64,000 nt of DNA from Sphingobacterium bambusae (GTDB lineage Bacteria; Bacteroidota; Bacteroidia; Sphingobacteriales; Sphingobacteriaceae), in the NCBI RefSeq assembly GCF_033955345.1, contig NZ_CP138332.1:3968001-4032000 (forward strand), read 5' to 3'. The position numbers were made by a program, and so were the translations under genes. Below, piece by piece: positions 1-8,984 of the stretch; within the stretch, counting starts at the first letter, position 1; every line of letters begins with the position of its first letter. The notes beneath the pieces were generated by a model. The model saw only the letters and a list, made by a program, of their open reading frames with translations, was not told the DNA's origin and ran no database searches.

Positions 1-159
1 TTGCATATAGACCTTTACCGTTTACACGCCATGATCTCTGGTTTGTGGATACAACATAATCAGGATGTTTTAAAAGGTGATCATACGGAACTGTTGGAGA
101 TGAATAGAACGCAACGTATTCAGAATTTCTTCGATTCCTTGAGCAATCGTTTACAATAA
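1..159 (+). CDS. C-terminal fragment of an unidentified protein, possibly a TetR-type regulator
   Basis: An open frame enters from the left edge and stops at TAA 157-159, giving 52 residues (begins LHIDLYRLHAMISGLW, ends FFDSLSNRLQ). The helical, leucine-rich character resembles the ligand-binding C-terminus of TetR/AcrR regulators, but the DNA-binding half is outside the window and I cannot confirm the family. The frame is followed by a hairpin terminator at about 218-262, which supports it as a real 3' gene end. Confidence 0.55.
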   Translation: MHIDLYRLHAMISGLWIQHNQDVLKGDHTELLEMNRTQRIQNFFDSLSNRLQ

Positions 160-217
160 TAGTTTTCGTTCTAGTCTGCTATAGAGCAATTCTTGAAAGC
201 AGATGAGCTAAATAATC

Positions 218-262
218 AAAAAGCGTATCCTCATTACTAAACAATGAGTGTACGCTTTCTTT
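218..262. terminator. Bidirectional hairpin terminator
   Basis: AAAGCGTATCCTCATT pairs with AATGAGTGTACGCTTT across a short loop (two mismatches), with an A-run on the left and T-rich sequence on the right. It lies between two convergent genes, so it can serve both. Confidence 0.6.
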
Positions 263-281
263 ATGTTTCTGGAAGGCCTTT

Positions 282-2167
282 CTACTTTATGCCTAGCAGT
301 TGGTATATCTTTTTCGCAATCTCGCTGTTGTCGACAAAGCCTTGAAAGTGTTCCGCGCCAGGGCCGTAAGCTGCTAGCGGCACCGGAATACCCGTATGGT
401 CGGTTGTCGCAAAATTGCCCAGCACATGCCCGCTCTTTTGGTTGGCATCCAGCACAACAAGTCCTCCTGTTTCATGATCGGAGGTCACGATCACCAATGT
501 TTCTCCATCTTGATCCGCATAAGCTAACGCTTGCCCCACCAACTTATCGAAGCTGAGGTATTCCGTTACCGTAAATGGCATGGAGTTGCCGTGACCACCG
601 CCGTCAATTTTGGCTTCCTCTACCATTAGGAAAAACCATGTTTGCCGCCGCGTTGCTGCAGGAAATCTACACTTGGCGCAAAGGCATCTTCAATTAGCCG
701 GTAGTCGGTCTTGATTTTTTCTTGCCCAGCACTCAGTTTGTCCCATTCGCGGCTCACCTTATCTTCTGCAAAGACGATCACACGTGGGGCTTTAGTTTTT
801 CGGAGGGCTTCGACACCATCCTTAATCGCAAATCCCTTCCCCTTCAGTTGTTTAATCAAGCTGCTATCCGCCTTGGCGAAAGCTGGATGAAAACCACCGA
901 CCACCAAGTCTAATTTACTGTCCAAAAGATCCTGTGCAATACTGTCGGAGAGATCTCGCTCGTTGACATGTGTGTAAAATGCCGATGGTGTTACTCCCGT
1001 TACGCGATCATTGGAAAGAATACCGCTAGCCATTTGTATTTCCGCCAGTCGATCGGGGATATTGGTAACGGCAAGGCCTAGCGTGTCGACACCGATATAT
1101 CGGTTTTTTGTTTTGACGCCAGTGGCTAGCGCGCTGCCGCCGGCAGCAGAGTCGGTATGGTAGTTGTCGGTTGATCCGGTGTACAGATAGCCCGTGTAGG
1201 GCATCTGAAGTACATTTAACTGACCTCTGTTGGCAAGTGCCGCCGCCCACAGCTGCGATAGGCCAGCGCCATCGCTGATGAGTAAGATCACGTTTTTCGG
1301 TTTTTTCCCGATCGCATATTGACGTGTAGACTGGTAAGGTTTGTAGGGTTGTTGCTCTTGATAGCTAACCTGATCGTAGCTTTGTAGAAATCTAGATACT
1401 TCATGAGGTTTGTCGGTATTGATGTAGTCGATGCCGATCTTGATCCATTCATACCAAGCTGTTTTGGTATCGGGCGAAGCCCAAAAGCGTATTTTCTTGC
1501 CCAGTTGATGTACGGAATCAACGGCAATACTCACTTTTTCTAGGTCCGCATCGGTCAGTCGACCGAGGCCATTCCATTTTGTAAAAGCAGGAAATGGCGC
1601 GCTGAATAGCCCGATGCGTGCCAGCTGCTCCTCGTTGTACACCTCACCTAAATCGCCGTCGAAAAAGAAAATGTCGTCAAAATTCTTAAAGTCGACAGCT
1701 TTGGGTTTGCGGCCGCTGATAACTAGTTTTACTGCTTTTGGGTTGTTACGACTATCAAAAAGAGCACGATGGGGCGCTAGTTTTTTTGTTAATACTTGGA
1801 GTATTTCCTTGCCGTCAGTTTTTGGGTCGATCAACAATTGTAGTTGACCTTGTTTCGGATAGAGGTAACCATCGCTACTTGTAGCGAAAGCATCGAGGAT
1901 AGGGGCTAGATACAGTTTATCAAAAGTGCGCGAAGCCGTGATTTCTTGAGGTTCATGGGCGACGTAAAGTTCTCCATCGCGCAAATATAGATCAACCTCA
2001 ATGGAACCGAAACCTAAGCCATAGGCTTGGGTAAAAGGATTGTTGCGTGTGTAGTCATTATGGGAATGCGCATTGCCGAGATAGGCTTCCGGACGTATTT
2101 GAGCGGAAGCTGATAGACTTGAGAGCAGGGTGATACCGAGAGATAGGATACAAATATGGTGTTTCAT
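282..2167 (-). pseudogene. GDPD/PLC-like + alkaline phosphatase fusion, frameshifted
   Basis: Two minus-strand frames make one protein of about 630 residues. The first (626-2167 from the likely start MKHHICIL, a signal peptide) has an N-terminal phosphodiesterase-like domain (AHSHNDYTRNNPF, then GSIEVDLYL) and the start of an alkaline phosphatase (LLISDGAGLS; catalytic Ser in HTDSAAGGSALATGVKT). It ends prematurely after GGKHGF. The second (282-626) continues the same domain in another frame: MVEEAKIDGGGHGN, then VTSDHETGG and DHTGIPVPLAAYGPG, which hold the remaining metal ligands of the family. Adding one base to the A5 run at 631-635 (T5 on the coding strand) restores GKHGFFLMVEEAKIDGG. 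The truncated product should be inactive. A sequencing or assembly homopolymer error is as likely as a true mutation. The upstream in-frame ATG at 2236 is unlikely because a promoter-like box lies right next to it. Confidence 0.85.
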
Positions 2168-2237
2168 CGTCATGGAATTATCGATTGGGAATGATGTAAA
2201 TGCAATGTGCGATGGCAAATATCGATTCTGTAGCATA

Positions 2238-2245
2238 CAAATGTA
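2238..2245 (-). promoter_or_regulatory. Candidate -7 box of the phosphatase gene
   Basis: CAAATGTA reads TACATTTG on the minus strand and matches the Bacteroidota TAnnTTTG box. It lies about 70 bases before the chosen start. No clear -33 TTG is seen. Confidence 0.35.
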
Positions 2246-2323
2246 TAGGAATATTGTTAACTGAATATTAGTTATAGGTAAGCTTTGAATGAATAGTTTA
2301 CAATATTAAAATTATATTTGAAT

Positions 2324-2947
2324 ATGTACATTCCCAAACGATTTAATATAACCGAAGAATCCATCAAGATTTCGCTAATGAAGAGTCAGAGTTTTGCCTG
2401 TTTGGTGACACAGCATATGGGACGCTCGATGGCTACCCACCTCCCATTCGTCATAGAGGAGCAAGGCGAAAGGCTGTATTTGGTTTCGCATATGGCGAAG
2501 GCAAATGAACAATTGGCTCATCTTGACGGAAAGGACTGTATGGTTATTTTTACGGGGCCGCATGCCTACATTTCTGCACAGCATTACGATAAAATTGAGT
2601 CGGTGCCTACATGGGACTACGTTGCGGTGCATGCCTATGGAAAGGCAAATGTCATTCATGATCCGATAGACAAGGTTGCAAGTCTAGAGGCGATGATTCA
2701 GTCTTATGAACCTGCCTACCAGAAGCAGTGGGAAACATTATCCGCATCGTTTAAAGCAGGTATGTTAAAAGGATTGGAGGCGTTTCGGATAGAGGTTGCC
2801 GAGCTACAGGGGCAGGAAAAGCTCAGCCAAAACAAAACGTCGGCAGAGAAAGATCGTATTGTGGGTAGCTTGTCGAATAGCTCCAGTTCGGAAGACAGGG
2901 CGCTGGCAGATTATATGCGGGCGTACAAACAACGGGAAGATATATAA
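2324..2947 (+). CDS. PaiB-type FMN-binding negative transcriptional regulator family protein
   Basis: 207 residues from ATG 2324 (MYIPKRFN, the usual opening of this family); an in-frame TTG six bases earlier is a less likely start. The N-terminal split-barrel flavin-binding domain shows the family pattern HLPFVIEE, LVSHMAKANEQ, VIFTGPHAYISAQHYD and VPTWDYVAVHAYG. The C-terminus is charged and probably disordered. PaiB of Bacillus was described as a repressor of sporulation and protease genes, but most homologues are uncharacterised flavoproteins, so a regulatory role here is only a family label. The gene converges on the minus-strand decarboxylase gene with 15 bases between the stops. A TATATTTG box ends three bases before the ATG, too close to give a normal leader. 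Confidence 0.9.
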   Translation: MYIPKRFNITEESIKISLMKSQSFACLVTQHMGRSMATHLPFVIEEQGERLYLVSHMAKANEQLAHLDGKDCMVIFTGPHAYISAQHYDKIESVPTWDYVAVHAYGKANVIHDPIDKVASLEAMIQSYEPAYQKQWETLSASFKAGMLKGLEAFRIEVAELQGQEKLSQNKTSAEKDRIVGSLSNSSSSEDRALADYMRAYKQREDI

Positions 2948-2982
2948 ACATGATGACGATTCTTAATCGCCGTCATGTTTAT
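2944..2982. terminator. Bidirectional terminator overlapping two stop codons
   Basis: A stem of about 18 bp with a three-base loop (ATAAACATGATGACGATT pairing with AATCGCCGTCATGTTTAT, two wobble pairs). It contains the stop of the PaiB-like gene and the last codons plus stop of the convergent decarboxylase gene. Confidence 0.65.
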
Positions 2983-4384
2983 CCATATGTAAGTTTTCGT
3001 TGCAGAATACATTACTTGCTAGCGCAAACTGATGCGCTTGGGATTCGAAAAAATGCATCATATATCCAGCTGTATTTGGAAAAACAATGAGGTCGCCGAC
3101 TTGCGGATACGTAGCGAACTGTATTTTTCGTTTCAGCAAGAATTCTTGCTCTAAGCAATATCCACCGACGAGGTAACCGCTTACAGCTTCCTGTTGTTCT
3201 GTAGATTGATGGGTGATGTGTATGGGATCCAATAGAAAATCGGCGCTGGAACTTTTCATTTGCGTGCGGTTCATTTCCAAGCCTACCAAGAGATTACCTT
3301 CGGTATCTTGCTTCCTAAATACAATACGCGCGACGGTAATGCCGGCCTGATCGAGTAAGGAGCGACCAGGCTCGATACATAAGGTTAAGTTGCGCGCCTG
3401 AATCAGTTCGTGAATGGGCTTATCGTAGGGAACAGCTTGGCTCGTTAAAATTTGTTCCAAGAAAATTCCTTTTGCTTGTTCGTTGTGGTATGGGTATACC
3501 GTTGGTTCGCCATATAACTGTCCGTTGATGAGTGTCATGCCCAACGGATCATTTTGGTAGGTTAGCGCGCTTCGTTGTCCCAATACCGCCCTTTTTAATT
3601 CTTGATGAAACGTGATCCACTCTTCTTTGCGCTCTAGATAGTTAACCAAATAGCCGCCTCCGATGTCTAGCTGTTGGCAAGATATGCCTTCCGCTGCGAG
3701 CTTATCTATCAAATCAATACATTGCACTATTGCTGCCGCACGTTGATCGATGGAATAGCCATTCAAATGGAAGTGGAGGCCGTTAAAAGCCAAGAAAGGA
3801 TGGTCTTTGATCTGTTCGGTTAGAATCCTATAGGCTTCAGTTAAGGAAAATCCAAAACGCGTTGGTATTTTTTCATCTTCCATAAGGAAGCCTCCAACGC
3901 GTATACTAATGGTCGCTGGAACCTCGTTTGCGCGGACGATACTGTCCAACGATTCATACTCGTCCATATTGTCGATAATGATGGTCACATGATGTTGGAC
4001 GGCAAGTTCTAGTAAAGGGATATTTTTTATCGCCGCCGTCAGGATCAAATGGTCGCCGGAAATTCCGGCTTCCAAGCATTGCTGCATCTCCTTCAGACTG
4101 GCTGTATCTACACCTTCTCCTGCTGCCGCGGCAACTTTCGCAAAGGTCAAGCATTTATTTGCTTTGCGCGCAAAGTATATTTTATGCTTTAGGCCGTAAC
4201 GTTCGAAGATCGTTTGATACTCGGCTATGTTTTCTCGGAAGGGCAGTACGCTTTGTATATTGACTGGCGAATTCTCTTGTTTAACGGTTTCCGCTAAAAG
4301 ATCCTTGTCGTGCAGTAGCTGCTGTATCCATGGATGTAGTATCGGCGTAAGTGAAATATGTTTATCCTTGGCTGTAGCTTTCAT
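2963..4384 (-). CDS. Y4yA-like PLP-dependent decarboxylase (ornithine/diaminopimelate decarboxylase superfamily)
   Basis: 473 residues from ATG 4384 (MKATAKDKHIS); a longer start at 4453 would run deep into the preceding gene. The fold is a PLP alanine-racemase-type barrel followed by a beta domain. The PLP lysine is in YFARKANK (about residue 74), the glycine-rich phosphate loop is QQLDIGGGYLVNY, and the C-terminal domain has CIEPGRSLLDQAG and a cysteine-containing LVGGYCLEQE active-site segment. It is closest in feel to the Y4yA group rather than true LysA or SpeC. It is the last gene of a three-gene minus-strand operon, and its start overlaps the end of the FAD protein gene by 23 bases, suggesting translational coupling. 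The substrate is unknown; a diamino acid or amino-acid conjugate made by the two partner enzymes is plausible. Confidence 0.85.
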   Translation of the reverse strand: MKATAKDKHISLTPILHPWIQQLLHDKDLLAETVKQENSPVNIQSVLPFRENIAEYQTIFERYGLKHKIYFARKANKCLTFAKVAAAAGEGVDTASLKEMQQCLEAGISGDHLILTAAIKNIPLLELAVQHHVTIIIDNMDEYESLDSIVRANEVPATISIRVGGFLMEDEKIPTRFGFSLTEAYRILTEQIKDHPFLAFNGLHFHLNGYSIDQRAAAIVQCIDLIDKLAAEGISCQQLDIGGGYLVNYLERKEEWITFHQELKRAVLGQRSALTYQNDPLGMTLINGQLYGEPTVYPYHNEQAKGIFLEQILTSQAVPYDKPIHELIQARNLTLCIEPGRSLLDQAGITVARIVFRKQDTEGNLLVGLEMNRTQMKSSSADFLLDPIHITHQSTEQQEAVSGYLVGGYCLEQEFLLKRKIQFATYPQVGDLIVFPNTAGYMMHFFESQAHQFALASNVFCNENLHMDKHDGD

Positions 4385-6218
4385 GTAGTGCGTTTTTTTG
4401 TTTATGTAAGAGCTGTTGAATGATTGATTTGGCCCAAGGTGAAGCGGTATCATTTCTTTTTCGGGATAACGAATCGTTGTCTAAAAGAGTTCCTTCAGTA
4501 GCGGTACCATAAAAGAATAAGGGGGTGTCGGACGTAAGAGGCGTAGTAATCGCTTGTCCCGATTTGTGCAACGCAGGCCCACCTGACTGATAGCCATCGT
4601 TGTCGAAGGGCTGGATCAGTTTGTTTTTTAGAAGAGCGTTGTGTAGCGCAGAGTTCGCATCTTGCAACTTGCCCCGGGCAATGCGCGCATCGATAAGGTA
4701 GTTGACCGCGAGTTGGCTTTGTTGCGTATTTATCATAAACTGCTGCTGTGCATCATCGTATGTAATGGTTTTTAACGGCGCATTTGCAAAGTGTACAATT
4801 CCCGCTTTCGCCAGTGCGACAACTTTCTTCATGTTTTCCACAGGTGGTCCAAAACTTGTTCTGCAAAAGGCACTCCATAAATTGTGCTCCAGCATTGCTT
4901 GGCTTTTGCCGGTGAGGCCACCATGTGCGTATATCTCACCAATCAGCGGCGTAGCTTCTCTCCACACAGCGGAGGCCGCCAAGATCGGACTGTGCAGTTC
5001 CCCGAGTTTAGCTTGCGCGATAGCATCCTCTAAAAAAGAGAGAACGGCATTGTTTTGATCTTTTGCATAGGCAATTTGTGGAAACAGCAAATCTTCTAAG
5101 TGGAAAATTTGCGCTTGGTCTAGCGTATGCATGTACTTTGTAACCTCATCTTCATCGCGACTACTTAACAAGGTACTGTAATAGGCAAATTGCGCTTCTT
5201 GGCGCAGCAAAGGATATATTTCGGTTTCAAAATCTATTTTTCGCCCTTGATTTGTCTGAGCCAATCCCTTCAAATAACGACTTGTCTGCTCACGCAGCTG
5301 ATACCTATTTTCACCGTAAATAGGTCCCCGAGGTAGAATAGGGATATTATTTCGGCTACAAGCGTAAATATGAGGCTCTGTGCCTGATGCAATGTATTCG
5401 CCATTTTCGTTAAATTGGCCGCCACGTCCTTCCGTTAGTTGCAGAACGACGTCGATGAAGGTGAGTCCCAGTCCGATCACGCCTACTGGTTCATCTGGGG
5501 GGATAGCATTCAATTTCTGTACGGGATAGGCACTGTCAAAATAATTGTCGAGCTTAGGCTCTGCATGTATGTTTGCAAGCAGTGATTTGTTATGGTAGCA
5601 ATGCCCCGTGGCCAATAGCAAATGCTCAACCCTAATGCTCCCCGGTTTATCATCAATCATTATTTCAAAAAGACCTTGATAGGCTATGTCCCGAACGCGG
5701 CTCACAACGAACCTTAGGCCGATCGAGGTAGGTCTACTCGCTAAAAGCGCTTTTAATTGATCTTGAAGGTAACAGCCGACAAGCGCGCGTGACGCATAAT
5801 CTGTCGGGGCTACCTCGGTTTCAATACGCTTGTTTTTCTGAATCCACTGCCTAAGATTAAGCTGTTCAGCAACTGCCGTATTGCAATCTTCCCGATTCCA
5901 TGCGTCAATGTTTCCGACGCAGTAGTTGATAAGTAGGTAATTCGGTTGGTCAACTTGGTAGTTTGGACCACAGCCAAAATCGGGACTTTCGTTGAACCAA
6001 TAGACGACTATGGGCTGCTGCAAGGTCTGCGCTTGCACTTGTGCAAAAAGCCGCTCCAGCGCATAGAAGCCTTTTGGCCCGCCACCTACGATACCAAGGT
6101 ATGTCACCTCGTCCGTATAAGACGGTTGGAATACATCGTTAGATTGCTCTATTAAGTCCTGCAGATTTTTTTTTGCGCCCTTTGCAGCTGCACAGATATG
6201 CTCATTCTTCCAAATCAT
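4362..6218 (-). CDS. FAD/NAD(P)-binding protein (NAD_binding_9-like)
   Basis: 618 residues. The dinucleotide-binding motif YLGIVGGGPKGFYALERL sits at about residues 40-57. A second flavoprotein-type motif, LLLATGHCYHN, and a glycine-rich GVIGLGLTFIDVVLQL follow, as in large FAD/NAD(P) proteins related to amine N-hydroxylases and HI0933-like enzymes. The first 35 residues look like an unstructured lead-in. It starts only three bases after the stop of the SbnA-like gene and overlaps the decarboxylase gene, so all three are almost certainly co-transcribed. The reaction is not known; oxidation or N-hydroxylation of an amino acid intermediate would fit the neighbours. Confidence 0.85.
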   Translation of the reverse strand: MIWKNEHICAAAKGAKKNLQDLIEQSNDVFQPSYTDEVTYLGIVGGGPKGFYALERLFAQVQAQTLQQPIVVYWFNESPDFGCGPNYQVDQPNYLLINYCVGNIDAWNREDCNTAVAEQLNLRQWIQKNKRIETEVAPTDYASRALVGCYLQDQLKALLASRPTSIGLRFVVSRVRDIAYQGLFEIMIDDKPGSIRVEHLLLATGHCYHNKSLLANIHAEPKLDNYFDSAYPVQKLNAIPPDEPVGVIGLGLTFIDVVLQLTEGRGGQFNENGEYIASGTEPHIYACSRNNIPILPRGPIYGENRYQLREQTSRYLKGLAQTNQGRKIDFETEIYPLLRQEAQFAYYSTLLSSRDEDEVTKYMHTLDQAQIFHLEDLLFPQIAYAKDQNNAVLSFLEDAIAQAKLGELHSPILAASAVWREATPLIGEIYAHGGLTGKSQAMLEHNLWSAFCRTSFGPPVENMKKVVALAKAGIVHFANAPLKTITYDDAQQQFMINTQQSQLAVNYLIDARIARGKLQDANSALHNALLKNKLIQPFDNDGYQSGGPALHKSGQAITTPLTSDTPLFFYGTATEGTLLDNDSLSRKRNDTASPWAKSIIQQLLHKQKNALHESYSQG

Positions 6219-6221
6219 TGC

Positions 6222-7196
6222 TTATAGTTTTGCTGGAAAATGCTTGTTGACCCAAGCTTCGGAATAAATGCTGTCCAAATAACGTTCCCCGTTATCGGGG
6301 ATAATGGCGACCACCGTTGCGTCCGCTGCCATTTTGGGGAGATATGTTTCTATCGCTTTGACTACGGCGCCTGAAGATCCACCCGCCAAGATGCTCTCCC
6401 GATCGAGTAAATGTCTGCAGCCTCCTATGCAATCCTCATCCGAAACATGCACCACATCGTGTACTTGTTGGATCTTTAGGAAATGCGACTTTCGGCTTGC
6501 GCCCATACCCGGTATTAGCCGCGCCTTTGCCTGCTCTTTAAAGATCACACTACCTTCGGCATCTACAGCGATGATCTTAGTGGACGCGCCAAAGGTTTCT
6601 ACGGCATCGGCAAAACCACGCAGGGTACCACATGTGCTGGTCGGTACAAAAAGGTAGTCGGGCGCCATGCCTAAATCGTTAACAATTTCGGCGAACGTTT
6701 GTTGGTGAGCCGCCGGACTATCTAAATTATGGTATTGATCGGGCCAAAAGCTGTTCGGAATTTCGTGCAGCAGTTCGTTGACCTTTTGCAAACGGGTGTT
6801 AAGATATCCACCATGTCCATCATGTTGATCTACTTTGATGATTTGTGCCCGAAATGTAGATAGTATTTTTTCTGCCAATGGGTTGATATGCGGATCTGTA
6901 ACCAAGATCAATGGAAGCCCATAATAATGGCAAATGCGGGCGAGGCCTATGCCCATATTTCCCGAGGTGGATTCAATAAGCACGGTGTCTTTTTTGATTT
7001 TCCCTGCGGCAATCGCTTTGCGCACCACATGCAGAGCAGATCGATCTTTTATGCTACCACCGGGATTCAAAAGCTCTAGTTTTCCAAAGATGGCCACGGC
7101 AGATTGAGGGAATAGCCTATCAAATTTAACCAAAGGGGTATTCCCTATACAAGACAGTATGTTGTTAGCTTGTTGTTTGCGTTGCGTTAATTGCAT
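6222..7196 (-). CDS. Cysteine synthase family PLP enzyme, SbnA-like
   Basis: 324 residues from ATG 7196 (MQLTQRKQQANNIL); the ORF extends upstream to 7247 but the added N-terminus is basic and not typical. The PLP lysine is in LNPGGSIKDRSA (about residue 50), the substrate loop is ESTSGNMGIGLA, the phosphate loop is PTSTCGTLRG, and the C-terminal ILAGGSSGAV replaces the plain CysK motif, as in SbnA, which makes N-(1-amino-1-carboxyethyl)-glutamate from phosphoserine and glutamate. It is the first gene of the three-gene operon with the FAD protein and the decarboxylase. A plain O-acetylserine sulfhydrylase is possible, but the operon favours specialised amino acid synthesis. Confidence 0.88.
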   Translation of the reverse strand: MQLTQRKQQANNILSCIGNTPLVKFDRLFPQSAVAIFGKLELLNPGGSIKDRSALHVVRKAIAAGKIKKDTVLIESTSGNMGIGLARICHYYGLPLILVTDPHINPLAEKILSTFRAQIIKVDQHDGHGGYLNTRLQKVNELLHEIPNSFWPDQYHNLDSPAAHQQTFAEIVNDLGMAPDYLFVPTSTCGTLRGFADAVETFGASTKIIAVDAEGSVIFKEQAKARLIPGMGASRKSHFLKIQQVHDVVHVSDEDCIGGCRHLLDRESILAGGSSGAVVKAIETYLPKMAADATVVAIIPDNGERYLDSIYSEAWVNKHFPAKL

Positions 7197-7273
7197 ATGT
7201 TGTGTTCTAGTGCGTGCTATGCGTATTTTGCGAAGTAACCTCAACATCTTTTACATTGGAAATTGCTCAATGC

Positions 7274-7305
7274 TTGATGTTTTATTTATTTTCTCGCTAA
7301 ATTTG
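7274..7305 (+). promoter_or_regulatory. Candidate Bacteroidota sigma-A promoter for the AAA ATPase gene
   Basis: TTG at 7274-7276, a 21-base spacer, then TAAATTTG at 7298-7305, matching TTG-N19-21-TAnnTTTG. The predicted start of transcription is around 7312, about 90 bases before the ATG. Confidence 0.5.
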
Positions 7306-7401
7306 TCGCTATTGTAGAACATCATCTGCGGCCAATAGTTCAAGGCCAGTCCCTATTAATATTTTCTGAAAACTTTACGTTCCCGCTTAATGAGTAGTAC
7401 T

Positions 7402-7941
7402 ATGCAATATTATGTGATTACCGGTGGTCCCGGTGTTGGAAAAACAACCCTAATTGAAGGATTAGAATCTTATGGATTCGAAACTGTAGCCGAAGATGCT
7501 CGAGCGTTGATAAAAAGCGAGATGCAAAAAAATGGAAATGCCCTACCTTGGGCAGACAAGCGGGGCTATGCTATTCGTATGTTGGAAGCGAGTATCCGTA
7601 GTTACAAGAATGCGGGACCTACAACCGCAAATAAAGCGGTTTTTTTTGATCGAAGTGTTGTTGATGCGTTGGGCTATGCTACGATGGAAGAGATTTCGTT
7701 GCCGGCTGCCTTAATAACGGCGGCTAAGGAGTGTCGATACCACAAGCAGGTTTTTATTTTGCCTCCATGGGCAGAAATCTATCAGACGGATACGGAGCGT
7801 AAACAGCATTGGTCAGAGGCCTTGCACACATTCGACTGCTTGAAAGAAGCCTATCTCCAGCTCGGCTACGAGCTGATCGAAGTGCCCAAAGGAACACTGG
7901 AAGAGCGTTGTCGATTTGTGCTCGAGCAGATTGTAACCTAA
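7402..7941 (+). CDS. Small AAA/kinase-like ATPase (AAA_28-like)
   Basis: 179 residues from ATG 7402 (MQYYVITGGPGVGKTT); an in-frame ATG at 7390 would add four residues. The Walker A loop GGPGVGKTT lies at residues 8-16 directly after the first strand, and VFFDRSVVDALGY is a Walker-B-like strand. The length and the absence of further AAA motifs fit the family of small predicted ATPases or nucleotide kinases annotated AAA_28. Its role is unknown. It is monocistronic and converges on trxB with six bases between the stops. Confidence 0.85.
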   Translation: MQYYVITGGPGVGKTTLIEGLESYGFETVAEDARALIKSEMQKNGNALPWADKRGYAIRMLEASIRSYKNAGPTTANKAVFFDRSVVDALGYATMEEISLPAALITAAKECRYHKQVFILPPWAEIYQTDTERKQHWSEALHTFDCLKEAYLQLGYELIEVPKGTLEERCRFVLEQIVT

Positions 7942-7947
7942 GGGAAA

Positions 7948-8943
7948 CTAGATTGTCTCCTGAACGGGCTGATGTACCGTTGCTAGATCTTCTTTGGCGG
8001 CGATGTAACGTTCGGCCTCTAGTGCAGCCATGCAGCCTGTGCCAGCGGCGGTGATAGCTTGCCTAAATTGATGATCCTGCACGTCGCCGCATGCAAATAC
8101 ACCGGGTATGTTGGTCTTGGTAGAATTTGCTTGGGTAATGAGATATCCAGCGCTATCCATGTCCAGTTGATCACTGAACAAAGCGGTGTTGGGTTGGTGT
8201 CCTATGGCGACAAAAAAGCCAGTCACGGCCAAAGTTCTGCCTTCTTCTTCTTTCTCCCTGTCGAAGGTACGAAGTCCTGTAACTCCAGTTTGATCGCCTA
8301 TGATTTCTAGCGTTTCCGTGTTAAAGAGCACCTCTATGTTCGTTGTTTTCATGACGCGATTTACCATGGCCTTGGAGGCGCGGAACTCGTCACGGCGGAC
8401 CAACATATATACCTTGCGGCAAAGCTTAGCCAAATAGGTTGCCTCTTCCGCTGCGGTATCACCCGCGCCAACAATGGCCACATCTTGTCCTTTGAAGAAG
8501 AAACCATCACATACGGCACATGCCGATACACCAAAACCGTTAAATTTTTCCTCCGACGGTAAGCCTAGCCATTTTGCGGTGGCTCCAGTAGCAATGATCA
8601 CCGTATCGGCGGTGAAGGTTTTGGTTCCATCGATCTCCACTTGGTGCACGCCACCCTCCTTCGAAAACAAGACCTTAGTGACATAACCAAAACGAACATC
8701 CGTACCGAAACGTTCGGCCTGCAATTTCAGATCTTCCATCAACAGCGGGCCGGTAATACCCGTTGGATATCCTGGGAAGTTGTCCACTTCGGTCGTCTGA
8801 GTTAGCTGTCCGCCAGGAACGATACCTGTATACATGACAGGATTAAGGTCGGCACGCGCTGCATAAATTGCGGCCGTGTAGCCCGCAGGCCCCGATCCAA
8901 TAATAAGGCATTTGATGTGTCCCACGTATTCGTTATATGTCAT
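7948..8943 (-). CDS. trxB: Thioredoxin-disulfide reductase
   Basis: 331 residues from ATG 8943 (MTYNEYVGHIKC); the frame opens at 8979, but that start overlaps a promoter-like box. It uses NADPH to reduce thioredoxin in the cytoplasm through FAD and a redox-active disulfide. Seen in order: FAD-binding GSGPAGYTAAIYAARA (residues 16-31), the ATG strand VIIATGATAKWLG, the CAVC active site (Cys142 and Cys145), the NADPH-binding GAGDTAAEEATYLA, and the C-terminal FAD motif GVFACGDVQDHQFRQA. The length is normal for the family and nothing is missing. Confidence 0.97.
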   Translation of the reverse strand: MTYNEYVGHIKCLIIGSGPAGYTAAIYAARADLNPVMYTGIVPGGQLTQTTEVDNFPGYPTGITGPLLMEDLKLQAERFGTDVRFGYVTKVLFSKEGGVHQVEIDGTKTFTADTVIIATGATAKWLGLPSEEKFNGFGVSACAVCDGFFFKGQDVAIVGAGDTAAEEATYLAKLCRKVYMLVRRDEFRASKAMVNRVMKTTNIEVLFNTETLEIIGDQTGVTGLRTFDREKEEEGRTLAVTGFFVAIGHQPNTALFSDQLDMDSAGYLITQANSTKTNIPGVFACGDVQDHQFRQAITAAGTGCMAALEAERYIAAKEDLATVHQPVQETI

Positions 8944-8976
8944 GGCGAATGTATTGCTTACTCGTTCTTGTTTTTG

Positions 8977-8984
8977 CAAAACTA
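8977..8984 (-). promoter_or_regulatory. Candidate -7 box of trxB
   Basis: CAAAACTA reads TAGTTTTG on the minus strand, matching TAnnTTTG, about 34 bases before the chosen start. It would make the upstream in-frame ATG at 8979 untranscribed. Confidence 0.4.

Noticed and set aside
2174..2236. Longer N-terminus for the phosphatase fusion
   Set aside because: The extension would hide the signal peptide behind about 22 residues and begins right at a TACATTTG box; the inner ATG at 2167 fits better.
2313..2320. TATATTTG as promoter of the PaiB-like gene
   Set aside because: It fits the consensus but ends three bases before the ATG, leaving no room for a leader; probably chance in AT-rich sequence.
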